From: a bacterium
GTDB taxonomy: Bacteria; Gemmatimonadota; Gemmatimonadetes; Gemmatimonadales; Gemmatimonadaceae
Length of the DNA stretch: 5,143 nt
Direction of reading: 5' to 3'
NCBI GenBank assembly: GCA_021802745.1
Contig: JAJZRK010000224.1
Location: forward strand, 1 to 5,143
The translations under genes were made by a program, and so were the position numbers. The notes under the pieces are model-generated. The model was not told the origin of the DNA and did no database searches. It saw only the letters and a program-made list of their open reading frames with translations. Positions 1 to 5,143 of this stretch are shown piece after piece. Numbering within the stretch: the stretch's first letter is position 1; the number at the start of each line of letters is the position of its first letter.

Positions 1-1
1 G

Positions 2-484
2 GCCTGGCGCACCCGACAGATCGTGCTCGGCGACCGGGAGCGGCTGACCGTGACCATTCCGTGGGGCGACGTGTCCACGGCGTATCACAGCACCGGCATT
101 CCGGACATCGAGGTCTACGTGGCCGTCTCGGCGGGCGCGGTGCGCTCGCTGCGTCTCTCGCGATTCATCGCGCCCCTGCTGCGCACCCGGTGGATGCGCA
201 CAAAGCTCGTGCAGGCCATCCAGCGGCGCCCGGCCGGGCCGTCCGATCAGGCGCGCGCCCGCTCCACCGCGTCGCTCTGGGGTGAGGCGCGCGACGACGC
301 CGGCCGCGTGGTCGTGTCGCGGCTCGCCACGCCCGACGGTTACACCCTGACGTCGAGGACGGCCGCCCTCCTTGCCCGCCTGGTCGTGGACGGCGGGGCG
401 GTGCCCGGCTTCCAGACGCCGTCGCGCGCGTTCGGCGCCGACCTCATTCTTCGCGTGCCGGGCTGCACGCGTACCGACGATTGA
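2..484 (+). CDS. Saccharopine dehydrogenase-like oxidoreductase, C-terminal part (5' truncated by window edge)
   Basis: The reading frame is open from base 2 and ends at TGA 482-484, giving 160 residues. A GTG at 23 is in frame, but the coding pattern continues upstream of it, so the true start lies outside the window. Residues 20-39 (PWGDVSTAYHSTGIPDIEVY), the later SLWGEARD segment (91-98), TPDGYTLTS (110-118) and PGFQTPSRAFG (135-145) match, from memory, the conserved C-terminal half of saccharopine dehydrogenase-like proteins (the saccharopine dehydrogenase NADP-binding/trans-acting enoyl reductase group). The NAD(P)-binding Rossmann fold would be in the missing N-terminal half. Family members are NAD(P)-dependent oxidoreductases. 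Most bacterial paralogues have no proven substrate, so lysine biosynthesis should not be assumed. The next gene follows after 37 nt on the same strand. I am confident of the family but not of the reaction. Confidence 0.82.
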   Translation, partial: AWRTRQIVLGDRERLTVTIPWGDVSTAYHSTGIPDIEVYVAVSAGAVRSLRLSRFIAPLLRTRWMRTKLVQAIQRRPAGPSDQARARSTASLWGEARDDAGRVVVSRLATPDGYTLTSRTAALLARLVVDGGAVPGFQTPSRAFGADLILRVPGCTRTDD

Positions 485-521
485 TCGCGCGCATATCGAA
501 CGCCGTGTCCGAGGTGACCCG

Positions 522-683
522 ATGCACATGACCACGATCAAGCTGTCGCTCGCGCTCGCCGGGCTGGTCTGCTTCGGCGCGGGCATTCGGTTCGACAACC
601 AGACGTACCGATGGGCCGGCATGGGGCTCGTCGCCATGGCGTGGCTCCTGCGCTTCCGGAAGACACCCACGTCGACGGACTGA
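522..683 (+). CDS. Small two-helix membrane protein, 53 aa, unknown function
   Basis: The start chosen is ATG 522, because a good Shine-Dalgarno sequence (GAGGTG, 511-516) precedes it by 5 nt. An alternative ATG two codons later (528) is less well spaced. The same frame is open upstream to 372 only by overlapping the preceding gene. The 53 residues show two hydrophobic stretches, about 5-21 (TIKLSLALAGLVCFGAG) and 30-43 (RWAGMGLVAMAWLL). A short polar link containing RFDNQTY joins them, and the tail is basic then polar (RFRKTPTSTD). This suggests a hairpin-like inner-membrane protein with both ends on the same side. The gene lies 37 nt after the oxidoreductase gene and is probably its operon partner. 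It is followed by a strong hairpin at 728-757. I recognise no named family, and homologues would probably be annotated as hypothetical. Confidence 0.68.
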   Translation: MHMTTIKLSLALAGLVCFGAGIRFDNQTYRWAGMGLVAMAWLLRFRKTPTSTD

Positions 684-727
684 GCACGCGCCGGCGGCCT
701 CGGGCAGTGACCGACCCGGGCGCACAA

Positions 728-757
728 AGCCCGGCGGACCAATCGGTCCGCCGGGCT
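728..757. terminator. Strong GC-rich hairpin between convergent genes, probable bidirectional terminator
   Basis: A perfect 13-bp inverted repeat (AGCCCGGCGGACC at 728-740, GGTCCGCCGGGCT at 745-757) encloses a 4-nt loop, AATC. It starts 44 nt after the stop of the 53-aa gene and lies about 90 nt beyond the stop of the minus-strand gene, so both transcripts run into it. There is no long T tract on the plus side (CAGCTT follows). On the minus strand the stem is followed by TTGTGCG, a very short T run. The position and stability favour termination, but the U tract is weak. Confidence 0.7.
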
Positions 758-774
758 CAGCTTGCGATGGCGGC

Positions 775-803
775 GGTGAACGGCGTGAACCGCGCAGTTC
801 ACC
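775..803. repeat. Short inverted repeat GGTGAAC...GTTCACC
   Basis: A perfect 7-bp inverted repeat has arms at 775-781 and 797-803 with a 15-nt loop, and a second copy of GTGAAC sits inside at 785-790. It lies between the main hairpin and the end of the minus-strand gene. On the minus strand it would form in the 3' untranslated RNA before the stronger hairpin. It may be a secondary terminator or transcript-end structure, and chance is also possible at this arm length. Confidence 0.3.
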
Positions 804-847
804 CATCCGCCATCTCTCATCTCACATCGCCCCCCCAACTCTCCCCC

Positions 848-1150
848 TCACGAATGCAGCTCGTACCGCCCCTCGCGAATGTCGCGTGTTCCGGCCTTCA
901 CGCCGAATCCCACGCTGGCGCCAAGAGCAATGGCGGCCCCGCCGCCAAGGTGGATGAGCGGCAGGATGGAGACCAGGTTCACGATGGGGAGCGCGACCAG
1001 GAAGGCTGCGATGCCCACCACCCACGGAATTGCCGGCTTGTGCGCGCTGTCCACGTAGCGCAGGCGGTCACGGACGAATCGCCGTGCCGTGCCATATCCC
1101 ATGATGGCGCCGACCAGGATGATTGCCGAGGAAAGTACGAACGTGAGCAT
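848..1150 (-). CDS. Small integral membrane protein, 100 aa, unknown function
   Basis: On the minus strand, ATG at 1150-1148 is preceded by a purine-rich Shine-Dalgarno sequence (GGAGGGG, complement of 1154-1160), which fixes the start. The gene ends with TGA at 850-848. The 100 residues contain an N-terminal helix at about 2-21 (LTFVLSSAIILVGAIMGYGT), then a basic segment RRFVRDRLRYVDSAHK (23-38), placed for the cytoplasm by the positive-inside rule. A long hydrophobic region at 41-67 (IPWVVGIAAFLVALPIVNLVSILPLIH) and a small-residue-rich stretch at 68-86 (LGGGAAIALGASVGFGVKA) follow. A charged tail (GTRDIREGRYELHS) ends the protein. This fits three membrane segments. No catalytic motif is visible. 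The gene is divergent from the U32 gene and convergent with the 53-aa gene. I half-remember similar proteins in Gemmatimonadota-like genomes but know no function. Confidence 0.75.
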   Translation of the reverse strand: MLTFVLSSAIILVGAIMGYGTARRFVRDRLRYVDSAHKPAIPWVVGIAAFLVALPIVNLVSILPLIHLGGGAAIALGASVGFGVKAGTRDIREGRYELHS

Positions 1151-1205
1151 GGTCCCCTCCGGTTGCCCTCTCTACGCGCTGGTCCAGCTGACGGTTTCAG
1201 CCCCC

Positions 1206-1230
1206 GGCGCGAGGCATGATGCCGGGCGCC
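1206..1230. promoter_or_regulatory. Imperfect 25-bp dyad in the divergent intergenic region, candidate operator
   Basis: The dyad is centred on 1218. Outer arms GGCGC (1206-1210) and GCGCC (1226-1230) and inner arms GGCAT (1213-1217) and ATGCC (1219-1223) pair around a single central G, so 10 of 12 position pairs match. Its centre lies about 53 bp upstream of the predicted start of the U32 transcript and 68 bp upstream of the minus-strand start codon, where a regulator could affect either gene. No regulator gene is in the window, so this is only a candidate site. Confidence 0.3.
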
Positions 1231-1255
1231 AGCGGGCGTCCGGGACTCCAAACCC

Positions 1256-1271
1256 GCTATCTTGTACGTTA
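1256..1271 (+). promoter_or_regulatory. Probable -10 promoter box (GCTATCTT) giving a leaderless U32 transcript
   Basis: GCTATCTT occupies 1256-1263, and its core TATCTT (1258-1263) matches the TATAAT consensus at four of six positions. Exactly 7 nt separate it from ATG 1271, the usual distance from a -10 box to a transcription start, so the mRNA would begin at or next to the A of the start codon. There is no Shine-Dalgarno sequence in the 20 nt before the ATG and no recognisable TTGACA-like -35 element. The same octamer lies upstream of the acyl-CoA dehydrogenase gene, which supports a real promoter element. Confidence 0.55.
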
Positions 1272-3748
1272 TGCCCTCCGTCCCGGAACTGTTGGCTCCC
1301 GCCGGGAGCGTTGACGCCGTCCGCGCCGCCGTCGCAAATGGCGCGAACTCCGTCTACCTCGGCGCGTCCAGGTTCAATGCGCGCGACGAAGGGGCGCAGC
1401 TGTCGCTCGACGATCTGGCGGTCGCCTGCCAGATCGCCCACGGCCACGGCGTGCGTGTCTACATGACGCTCAACACGCTCGTGAAGCCGGCCGAGCTCGA
1501 GGAGTGCCTGCAGTACCTCGGCGAGTGCATTGATCGGGGCATTGACGCCGCCATCGTGCAGGACATCGGGCTGGTGCGGCTCATCCAGGCCGTCTACCCT
1601 GGCTTCGAGCTCCACGGCTCCACGCAGATGACGGTGCACGACGCGAGCGGTGCGCGTGTAATGCAGCGCCTCGGCGTCGGCCGCGTCGTCCTCGCCCGCG
1701 AGAACACGCTGGACGACATTCGCGACATTCACGCGGCCGTCCCCGGCCTCGGCCTGGAGAGCTTCGTCCACGGGGCGCTCTGCATCTCGTACAGTGGGCA
1801 GTGCTTCATGTCGGGCATGATCTCCGAGCGCAGCGCCAACCGGGGCTCGTGCGCGCAGAGCTGCCGCAAGGACTACGTCCTCACCGACGCCGACACACGG
1901 GCCGAGCTTGACCGCGGGTACCTCATCTCGGCCAAGGACCTGGGCGCCTACGACCATCTCGCCGAGATTGCCGACGCCGGCATCGTCTGCCTCAAGGTGG
2001 AAGGGCGCAAGAAGAAGCCGGAATACGTGGCCACGGTCACGAAGGGCTACCGCGAGTGGCTCGATCGTGTGGCCAGCGGAAACTTCACGCCTCCTGAATT
2101 CGAGGAGACGCGCCCGCTGGTGCAGATCTTCAGCCGCGGGTTCACCGGCGGCATGTACGGGGGGCGCGCCGGCCGGGACTACGTCACGCGCACGCAACCG
2201 GACAACCGTGGGCTCGAGCTGGGCGTCGTGGTCGAGAACCGCGACGGGGAACTGGTGGTGGATCTTCGCTCGCCGGTGGCCGTCGGCGACGGCCTCGGGT
2301 TCGAGCCGCCTGCCGGCGGCCACGCCGAGAGCGTCGGCTTCGCCGTGCAGGAGGTGCGCACGGAGCGGCGCGGCGATGGAACGTGGCGGCAGGTACTGGC
2401 CACACGCCTTCGCGTGAACCCCGGCTGGCGGGTGTTCCGCACGAGTGACGCGCAGCTGCTCGGCTCGGCGCGCGCGTCGTTTGCCGCGCTGGCCGGTGAG
2501 GGGCGCGCGCGGCGGGTGCGGCTCGACGTGCGGCTCTTCGGCGCGGCCGGGGCGCCGCTCAAGGCGGTGGTGAGCGCGGACGGCGAGAGCACCACGGAGC
2601 ACTCCGACGCCACGCTCGCGCCGGCCGCGAAACGCGCCCTCGATGTGACGCAGCTCCGCGAGCAGTTCGGGCGTCTCGGCGACACGTCATTCGTGCTTGG
2701 CGACCTCGACGCGTCTGGGCTCGGCACGGGGCTCTTTCTCCCCGTGTCGGAGCTGAACCATATGCGCCAGCGCGCCACGGAGGAGCTGGCGCAGCGGCGC
2801 AACTGGGCGCACGATGCCGTCGTCGCAGAACGGAGCGAGCGCATTTCGGACGCGGTGCGCATCGAGGCGACGCAACCGGCCGCTGCCACGGCCTTCATTC
2901 TGAGCGCCGAAGTCTTCGACCTCGACGACGCACGTGCGGCGGCAGCGGCCGGCGCGACCGAGATTGTCGTTGACCCCTTCCTCCGGCATCCGGCGCCGCC
3001 ACGCTCGCGCGTGACGGCCCTGGCGGCGGAATTGGCCCTGCAGGGCGCGACCGTGCGCCTGCGCACACCGAGCGTCGTCCGCCCCGAAGAACGGCGCTCG
3101 CTGCAGCCGTGGCTCGACCTGGACCTCTCCGTGCTCAGCGGCCATCTCGGCCTGGTCGCCGAACTCGGCGACGCCGGCCGCGACGTCGTGGCCGATTACG
3201 CGGTCAATTGCTTCAACGGCCATGCGGCGCGCGAAATGTTCGCGCTCGGCGCCCGGCGCATCACCGCCTCCGTGGAGCTGACGGCCGATGAGATCGCGCA
3301 GCTCGTCGCCCCGTGGCACGGCGCCGGCTTCGACGTGTTCCTCTTCGGGCGGCCGGAGGGCATGAACATGGAACACTGCGTGCTTTCCGCCGCGTTCGAC
3401 CGCGTCCCCACCACCTGCCGCGACCTCTGCGTGCAGAAACACCCCAACGTCGAGTTGACCGACCCGACGGGCTACACCTTTCCGGTGGCCACCGACAGCG
3501 CCTGCCGCAACCGGCTGCTGCATTCGCGGCCGGTGGACGGGTCGCAGTACCTGCTGCGCCTCTGGCGGGCCGGGGTCCGCAGCTATCGGGCGGTGTTCAA
3601 CGTGCGCGGCGAGCGCGTGGCCGAGATCGTCGGGGCGTACCGCCAGATGCTCGAGACGCTCGCGGCGGGCGGCACGCCGGCGGTGGACGGCGTGCGCACG
3701 ATACTCGGCGATCGGTATACGCGCGGTCACTTCGCGCGCGCGGTGTAG
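1271..3748 (+). CDS. U32-family protein, long RlhA-like type (probable RNA C5-hydroxylation enzyme; old name peptidase/collagenase U32)
   Basis: This 825-residue protein starts at ATG 1271. The in-frame TTG at 1262 overlaps the promoter box and is rejected. Residues 5-300 form the U32 TIM-barrel domain, beginning PELLAPAGSVDAVRAAVANGA. The family signature (ESFVHGALCISYSGQCFMS) is at 163-181, followed by RSANRGSCAQSCR (187-199) and LKVEGRKKKPEYVA (241-254). C171, C178, C194 and C198 (or C240) are candidate Fe-S ligands. Residues ~415-510 match the DUF3656-type middle domain (PVSELNHMRQRATEEL). Residues ~543-795 look like a second, diverged U32-like region with C703, C716, C720 and C745. Known relatives: E. 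coli RlhA makes 5-hydroxycytidine in 23S rRNA, TrhP acts on tRNA U34, and UbiU/UbiV hydroxylate ubiquinone precursors without oxygen. A cytoplasmic RNA-modifying role is therefore more likely than proteolysis, but the target is inferred. It is longer than E. coli RlhA (about 650-670 aa). Confidence 0.93.
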   Translation: MPSVPELLAPAGSVDAVRAAVANGANSVYLGASRFNARDEGAQLSLDDLAVACQIAHGHGVRVYMTLNTLVKPAELEECLQYLGECIDRGIDAAIVQDIGLVRLIQAVYPGFELHGSTQMTVHDASGARVMQRLGVGRVVLARENTLDDIRDIHAAVPGLGLESFVHGALCISYSGQCFMSGMISERSANRGSCAQSCRKDYVLTDADTRAELDRGYLISAKDLGAYDHLAEIADAGIVCLKVEGRKKKPEYVATVTKGYREWLDRVASGNFTPPEFEETRPLVQIFSRGFTGGMYGGRAGRDYVTRTQPDNRGLELGVVVENRDGELVVDLRSPVAVGDGLGFEPPAGGHAESVGFAVQEVRTERRGDGTWRQVLATRLRVNPGWRVFRTSDAQLLGSARASFAALAGEGRARRVRLDVRLFGAAGAPLKAVVSADGESTTEHSDATLAPAAKRALDVTQLREQFGRLGDTSFVLGDLDASGLGTGLFLPVSELNHMRQRATEELAQRRNWAHDAVVAERSERISDAVRIEATQPAAATAFILSAEVFDLDDARAAAAAGATEIVVDPFLRHPAPPRSRVTALAAELALQGATVRLRTPSVVRPEERRSLQPWLDLDLSVLSGHLGLVAELGDAGRDVVADYAVNCFNGHAAREMFALGARRITASVELTADEIAQLVAPWHGAGFDVFLFGRPEGMNMEHCVLSAAFDRVPTTCRDLCVQKHPNVELTDPTGYTFPVATDSACRNRLLHSRPVDGSQYLLRLWRAGVRSYRAVFNVRGERVAEIVGAYRQMLETLAAGGTPAVDGVRTILGDRYTRGHFARAV

Positions 3749-3792
3749 GCGGCAGCGCGCACGGCGGGACTCTCCTCCCTCCGCGCGCTCAC

Positions 3793-3800
3793 GCTATCTT
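3793..3800 (+). promoter_or_regulatory. Probable -10 promoter box (GCTATCTT) for the acyl-CoA dehydrogenase gene
   Basis: The octamer GCTATCTT is identical to the one upstream of the U32 gene and lies 44 nt after the U32 stop. With a usual 6-7 nt distance, transcription would begin near 3807, giving a leader of roughly 68 nt before ATG 3875. No clear -35 hexamer is visible about 17 bp upstream. Its presence suggests the dehydrogenase gene is transcribed independently of the U32 gene, although read-through is possible because I see no terminator hairpin between them. Confidence 0.5.
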
Positions 3801-3832
3801 CCCACGTCGCTGTGTGCCGTGCCAACCGGGCG

Positions 3833-3846
3833 GCCGACGCGTCGGC
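3833..3846. promoter_or_regulatory. Perfect 14-bp palindrome in the dehydrogenase leader, candidate operator
   Basis: GCCGACG (3833-3839) is followed directly by its reverse complement CGTCGGC (3840-3846) with no spacer. It lies about 26 nt downstream of the predicted transcription start and 28 nt upstream of ATG 3875, a position where a bound repressor would block transcription. Acyl-CoA dehydrogenase genes are often controlled by TetR- or GntR-type acyl-CoA-sensing repressors that bind such palindromes. No such regulator is in the window, so the role is inferred. Confidence 0.35.
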
Positions 3847-3874
3847 GCAGGTCCACGATCGGGAGCGGGTGTCC

Positions 3875-5092
3875 ATGGACGACCATCTGTATTTCAATGA
3901 AGAGCACCTCGCGGTGCGCGAGATGGTGCAGGCGTTTGCCCGCGAGGAAGTCGCGCCGATCGCGGCGCATCACGACGCCACGCAGGAATTCCCGTGGACC
4001 ACGGTCAAGGGCATGGCCGACCTTGGCCTGCTGGGCATCCCGTGGGCTGAGGAACTCGGCGGCGCGGGCTTCGACACGCTGGCGTACACCATCGCCATTC
4101 ACGAGATGGCGAAGGTGTGTGCCTCGCACGCCATTACCATCTCGGCGCACACGACGCTTGGCACCTCGCCCATCGTGCACTTTGGCACGCCGGCGCAGAA
4201 GGCGCGCTATGTCCCGCTGCTCGCGTCGGGCACGGTGATCGGCGGGTTCGGCCTCACCGAGCCGGAGGCGGGCAGCGACGCCGGCGGCACCCGCACGACC
4301 GCGGAGCGCCGGGGCGACCACTACGTGCTGAACGGCACCAAGCGGTTCATCACGCACGGCGGCGTGGGCGAGGTCTTCCTCGTCACGGCCGTGACGGACG
4401 CGACGCGGGGGACGAAGGGGATCAGCTCGTTCATCCTGACCAAGGAGACCTGCGATCTCGACGCCGCGCGCGCGGTTGGCATTGGGCATAGCGACGACCT
4501 GCCCGCGATGAAGGGGTTTCGCTCCGGCAAGAAGGAGGACAAGCTCGGCTGGCGCGCGTCGGACACGCGCGAGCTGATCTTCGAGGACGTCGAGGTGCCG
4601 GTCGAGAACCGGCTTGGCGAGGAAGGGCAGGGCTTCGTGAATTTCATGCAGACCCTCGACGCCGGGCGAGTGGGCGTGGCGGCGCTGTCGCTGGGCATCG
4701 CCGAGGGCGCCTTGGGAGCGGCGCTCAAGTACAGCACCGAGCGCAAGCAGTTTGGGCAGTCCATCGCGCACTTCCAAGGGGTGGCGTTCCCGCTCGCCGA
4801 CATGGCCACCGAGGTCGAGGCCGGCAAGCATCTCGTCTACCACGCCGCGTGGCTCGCCCAGCACGGCAAGCCGTATCGCAAGGAAGCGAGCATGGCCAAG
4901 CTGTACTGCTCGGAGCTTGCCATGCGGGCCACCATCAAGGCGGTGCAGATTCACGGCGGCTACGGCTGCACCAAGGACTATCCCGTCGAGCGGATGATGC
5001 GCGACGCGAAGGTCTGCGAGATCGGCGAGGGGACGAGCGAGATCCAGCGCGTGGTGATCTCCCGCCAGATGTTGCGGGAAGTCGGCGCGTAG
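3875..5092 (+). CDS. Acyl-CoA dehydrogenase, short-chain (SCAD/butyryl-CoA dehydrogenase) type
   Basis: This FAD enzyme performs the first beta-oxidation step, alpha,beta-desaturation of an acyl-CoA, passing electrons to electron-transfer flavoprotein in the cytoplasm. ATG 3875 is chosen because GGGAG (3861-3865) lies 9 nt upstream and the N-terminal helix (YFNEEHLAVREMVQAFAREEV) begins at once. The in-frame GTG at 3812 would add 21 unrelated residues. Of the 405 residues, ~1-122 are the N-terminal helical domain. Signature GLTEPEAGSDAGG (126-138) opens the beta domain, and ~250-400 are the C-terminal helices, with TERKQFG (288-294), QIHGGYG (358-364) and EGTSEIQR (385-392). E385 sits at the SCAD/MCAD catalytic-base position. 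The alternative isovaleryl-CoA dehydrogenase position carries G264 in LDAGR, arguing against that type. About 20 extra residues at ~192-214 precede GKKEDKLGWRASDT. Chain-length preference cannot be read from sequence; short or branched acyl-CoA is the best guess. Confidence 0.95.
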   Translation: MDDHLYFNEEHLAVREMVQAFAREEVAPIAAHHDATQEFPWTTVKGMADLGLLGIPWAEELGGAGFDTLAYTIAIHEMAKVCASHAITISAHTTLGTSPIVHFGTPAQKARYVPLLASGTVIGGFGLTEPEAGSDAGGTRTTAERRGDHYVLNGTKRFITHGGVGEVFLVTAVTDATRGTKGISSFILTKETCDLDAARAVGIGHSDDLPAMKGFRSGKKEDKLGWRASDTRELIFEDVEVPVENRLGEEGQGFVNFMQTLDAGRVGVAALSLGIAEGALGAALKYSTERKQFGQSIAHFQGVAFPLADMATEVEAGKHLVYHAAWLAQHGKPYRKEASMAKLYCSELAMRATIKAVQIHGGYGCTKDYPVERMMRDAKVCEIGEGTSEIQRVVISRQMLREVGA

Positions 5093-5109
5093 GTTACCCA
5101 TCCAGAGGC

Positions 5110-5135
5110 GGGTCGTCCCCGCTGCAGGACGATCC
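5110..5135 (+). terminator. Possible hairpin after the acyl-CoA dehydrogenase gene
   Basis: Starting 18 nt after the TAG stop, 5110-5118 (GGGTCGTCC) can pair with 5127-5135 (GGACGATCC) as a 9-bp stem containing one G-U pair and an 8-nt loop. A smaller competing hairpin uses GCGGG (5108-5112) and CCCGC (5118-5122). No T tract follows within the 8 nt left in the window, so this may be a terminator cut short by the window edge or simply a GC-rich fold. Confidence 0.3.
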
Positions 5136-5143
5136 GTGGGCCG

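Noticed and set aside
804..847. Pyrimidine-rich stretch with repeated CTC/CATCTC units, considered as a repeat or regulatory element
   Set aside because: It is short, irregular and located after the stop of the minus-strand gene; nothing beyond biased composition supports a function.
611..1219. A 202-codon plus-strand open frame spanning the hairpin and the minus-strand membrane gene
   Set aside because: It runs through the terminator-like hairpin, overlaps two better-supported genes and gives a low-complexity polar protein without a ribosome-binding site.
1262..1270. Upstream TTG as the U32 start codon
   Set aside because: It overlaps the TATCTT box and has no Shine-Dalgarno sequence. The family N-terminus (PELLAPAGS) begins right after ATG 1271.
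1172..2602. A 476-codon open frame on the minus strand opposite the U32 gene
   Set aside because: Its protein is rich in Arg, Ala and His with no recognisable fold, and it lies entirely opposite a strongly conserved gene. Long antisense open frames are expected in high-GC coding DNA.
2687..3730. A 347-codon minus-strand open frame opposite the 3' half of the U32 gene
   Set aside because: It is composition-driven, with repeated Arg/Ala/His/Val and no domain, and the plus-strand frame is intact and conserved.
3812..3874. GTG 3812 as the acyl-CoA dehydrogenase start
   Set aside because: The added 21 residues do not resemble the family, the stretch contains the palindrome, and ATG 3875 has a suitable ribosome-binding site.
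3794..5101. A 435-codon open frame on the minus strand opposite the acyl-CoA dehydrogenase gene
   Set aside because: It mirrors the dehydrogenase codons and its translation is low in family-like motifs, while the plus strand carries both acyl-CoA dehydrogenase signatures and the catalytic glutamate.
1..5143. Mobile element, CRISPR, toxin-antitoxin or phage-defence system
   Set aside because: No transposase, integrase, direct-repeat array or toxin/defence domain is visible. Base composition looks even across the window and the genes are housekeeping-like.

Overview
The window is high-GC bacterial DNA with compact, ordinary chromosomal gene content. It shows no transposase, phage gene, CRISPR array, tRNA or rRNA. 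The protein repertoire and two occurrences of a GCTATCTT box just upstream of genes remind me of Gemmatimonadota (soil or sediment lineages). That assignment is an inference from memory, and a related high-GC phylum is possible.

Layout: (1) Positions 2-484 (+) hold the C-terminal 160 residues of a saccharopine dehydrogenase-like oxidoreductase, cut by the window edge. (2) Positions 522-683 (+) encode a 53-residue small membrane protein 37 nt downstream, probably co-transcribed. (3) Positions 684-847 are non-coding and carry a strong 13-bp hairpin, which fits a shared terminator for the two convergent genes beside it. (4) Positions 848-1150 (-) encode a 100-residue membrane protein of unknown function. 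(5) Positions 1151-1270 are a divergent intergenic region with an imperfect 25-bp dyad and a TATCTT promoter box placed so that the next mRNA would be leaderless. (6) Positions 1271-3748 (+) encode an 825-residue U32-family protein of the long RlhA-like type. It is a probable Fe-S RNA-hydroxylation enzyme, historically called peptidase/collagenase U32. (7) Positions 3749-3874 are intergenic, with a second GCTATCTT box and a perfect 14-bp palindrome in the presumed leader. (8) Positions 3875-5092 (+) encode a complete 405-residue short-chain-type acyl-CoA dehydrogenase. (9) The last 51 nt can fold into a hairpin but contain no gene.

The genes do not form an obvious pathway. The U32 protein points to RNA modification, the acyl-CoA dehydrogenase to fatty-acid or branched-chain acyl-CoA oxidation, and each appears to have its own promoter. 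I see no clearly new multi-gene system. The points most worth checking are the probable leaderless start of the U32 gene, its two separate cysteine sets, the ~20-residue insertion in the dehydrogenase, and the two dyad sequences upstream of genes.
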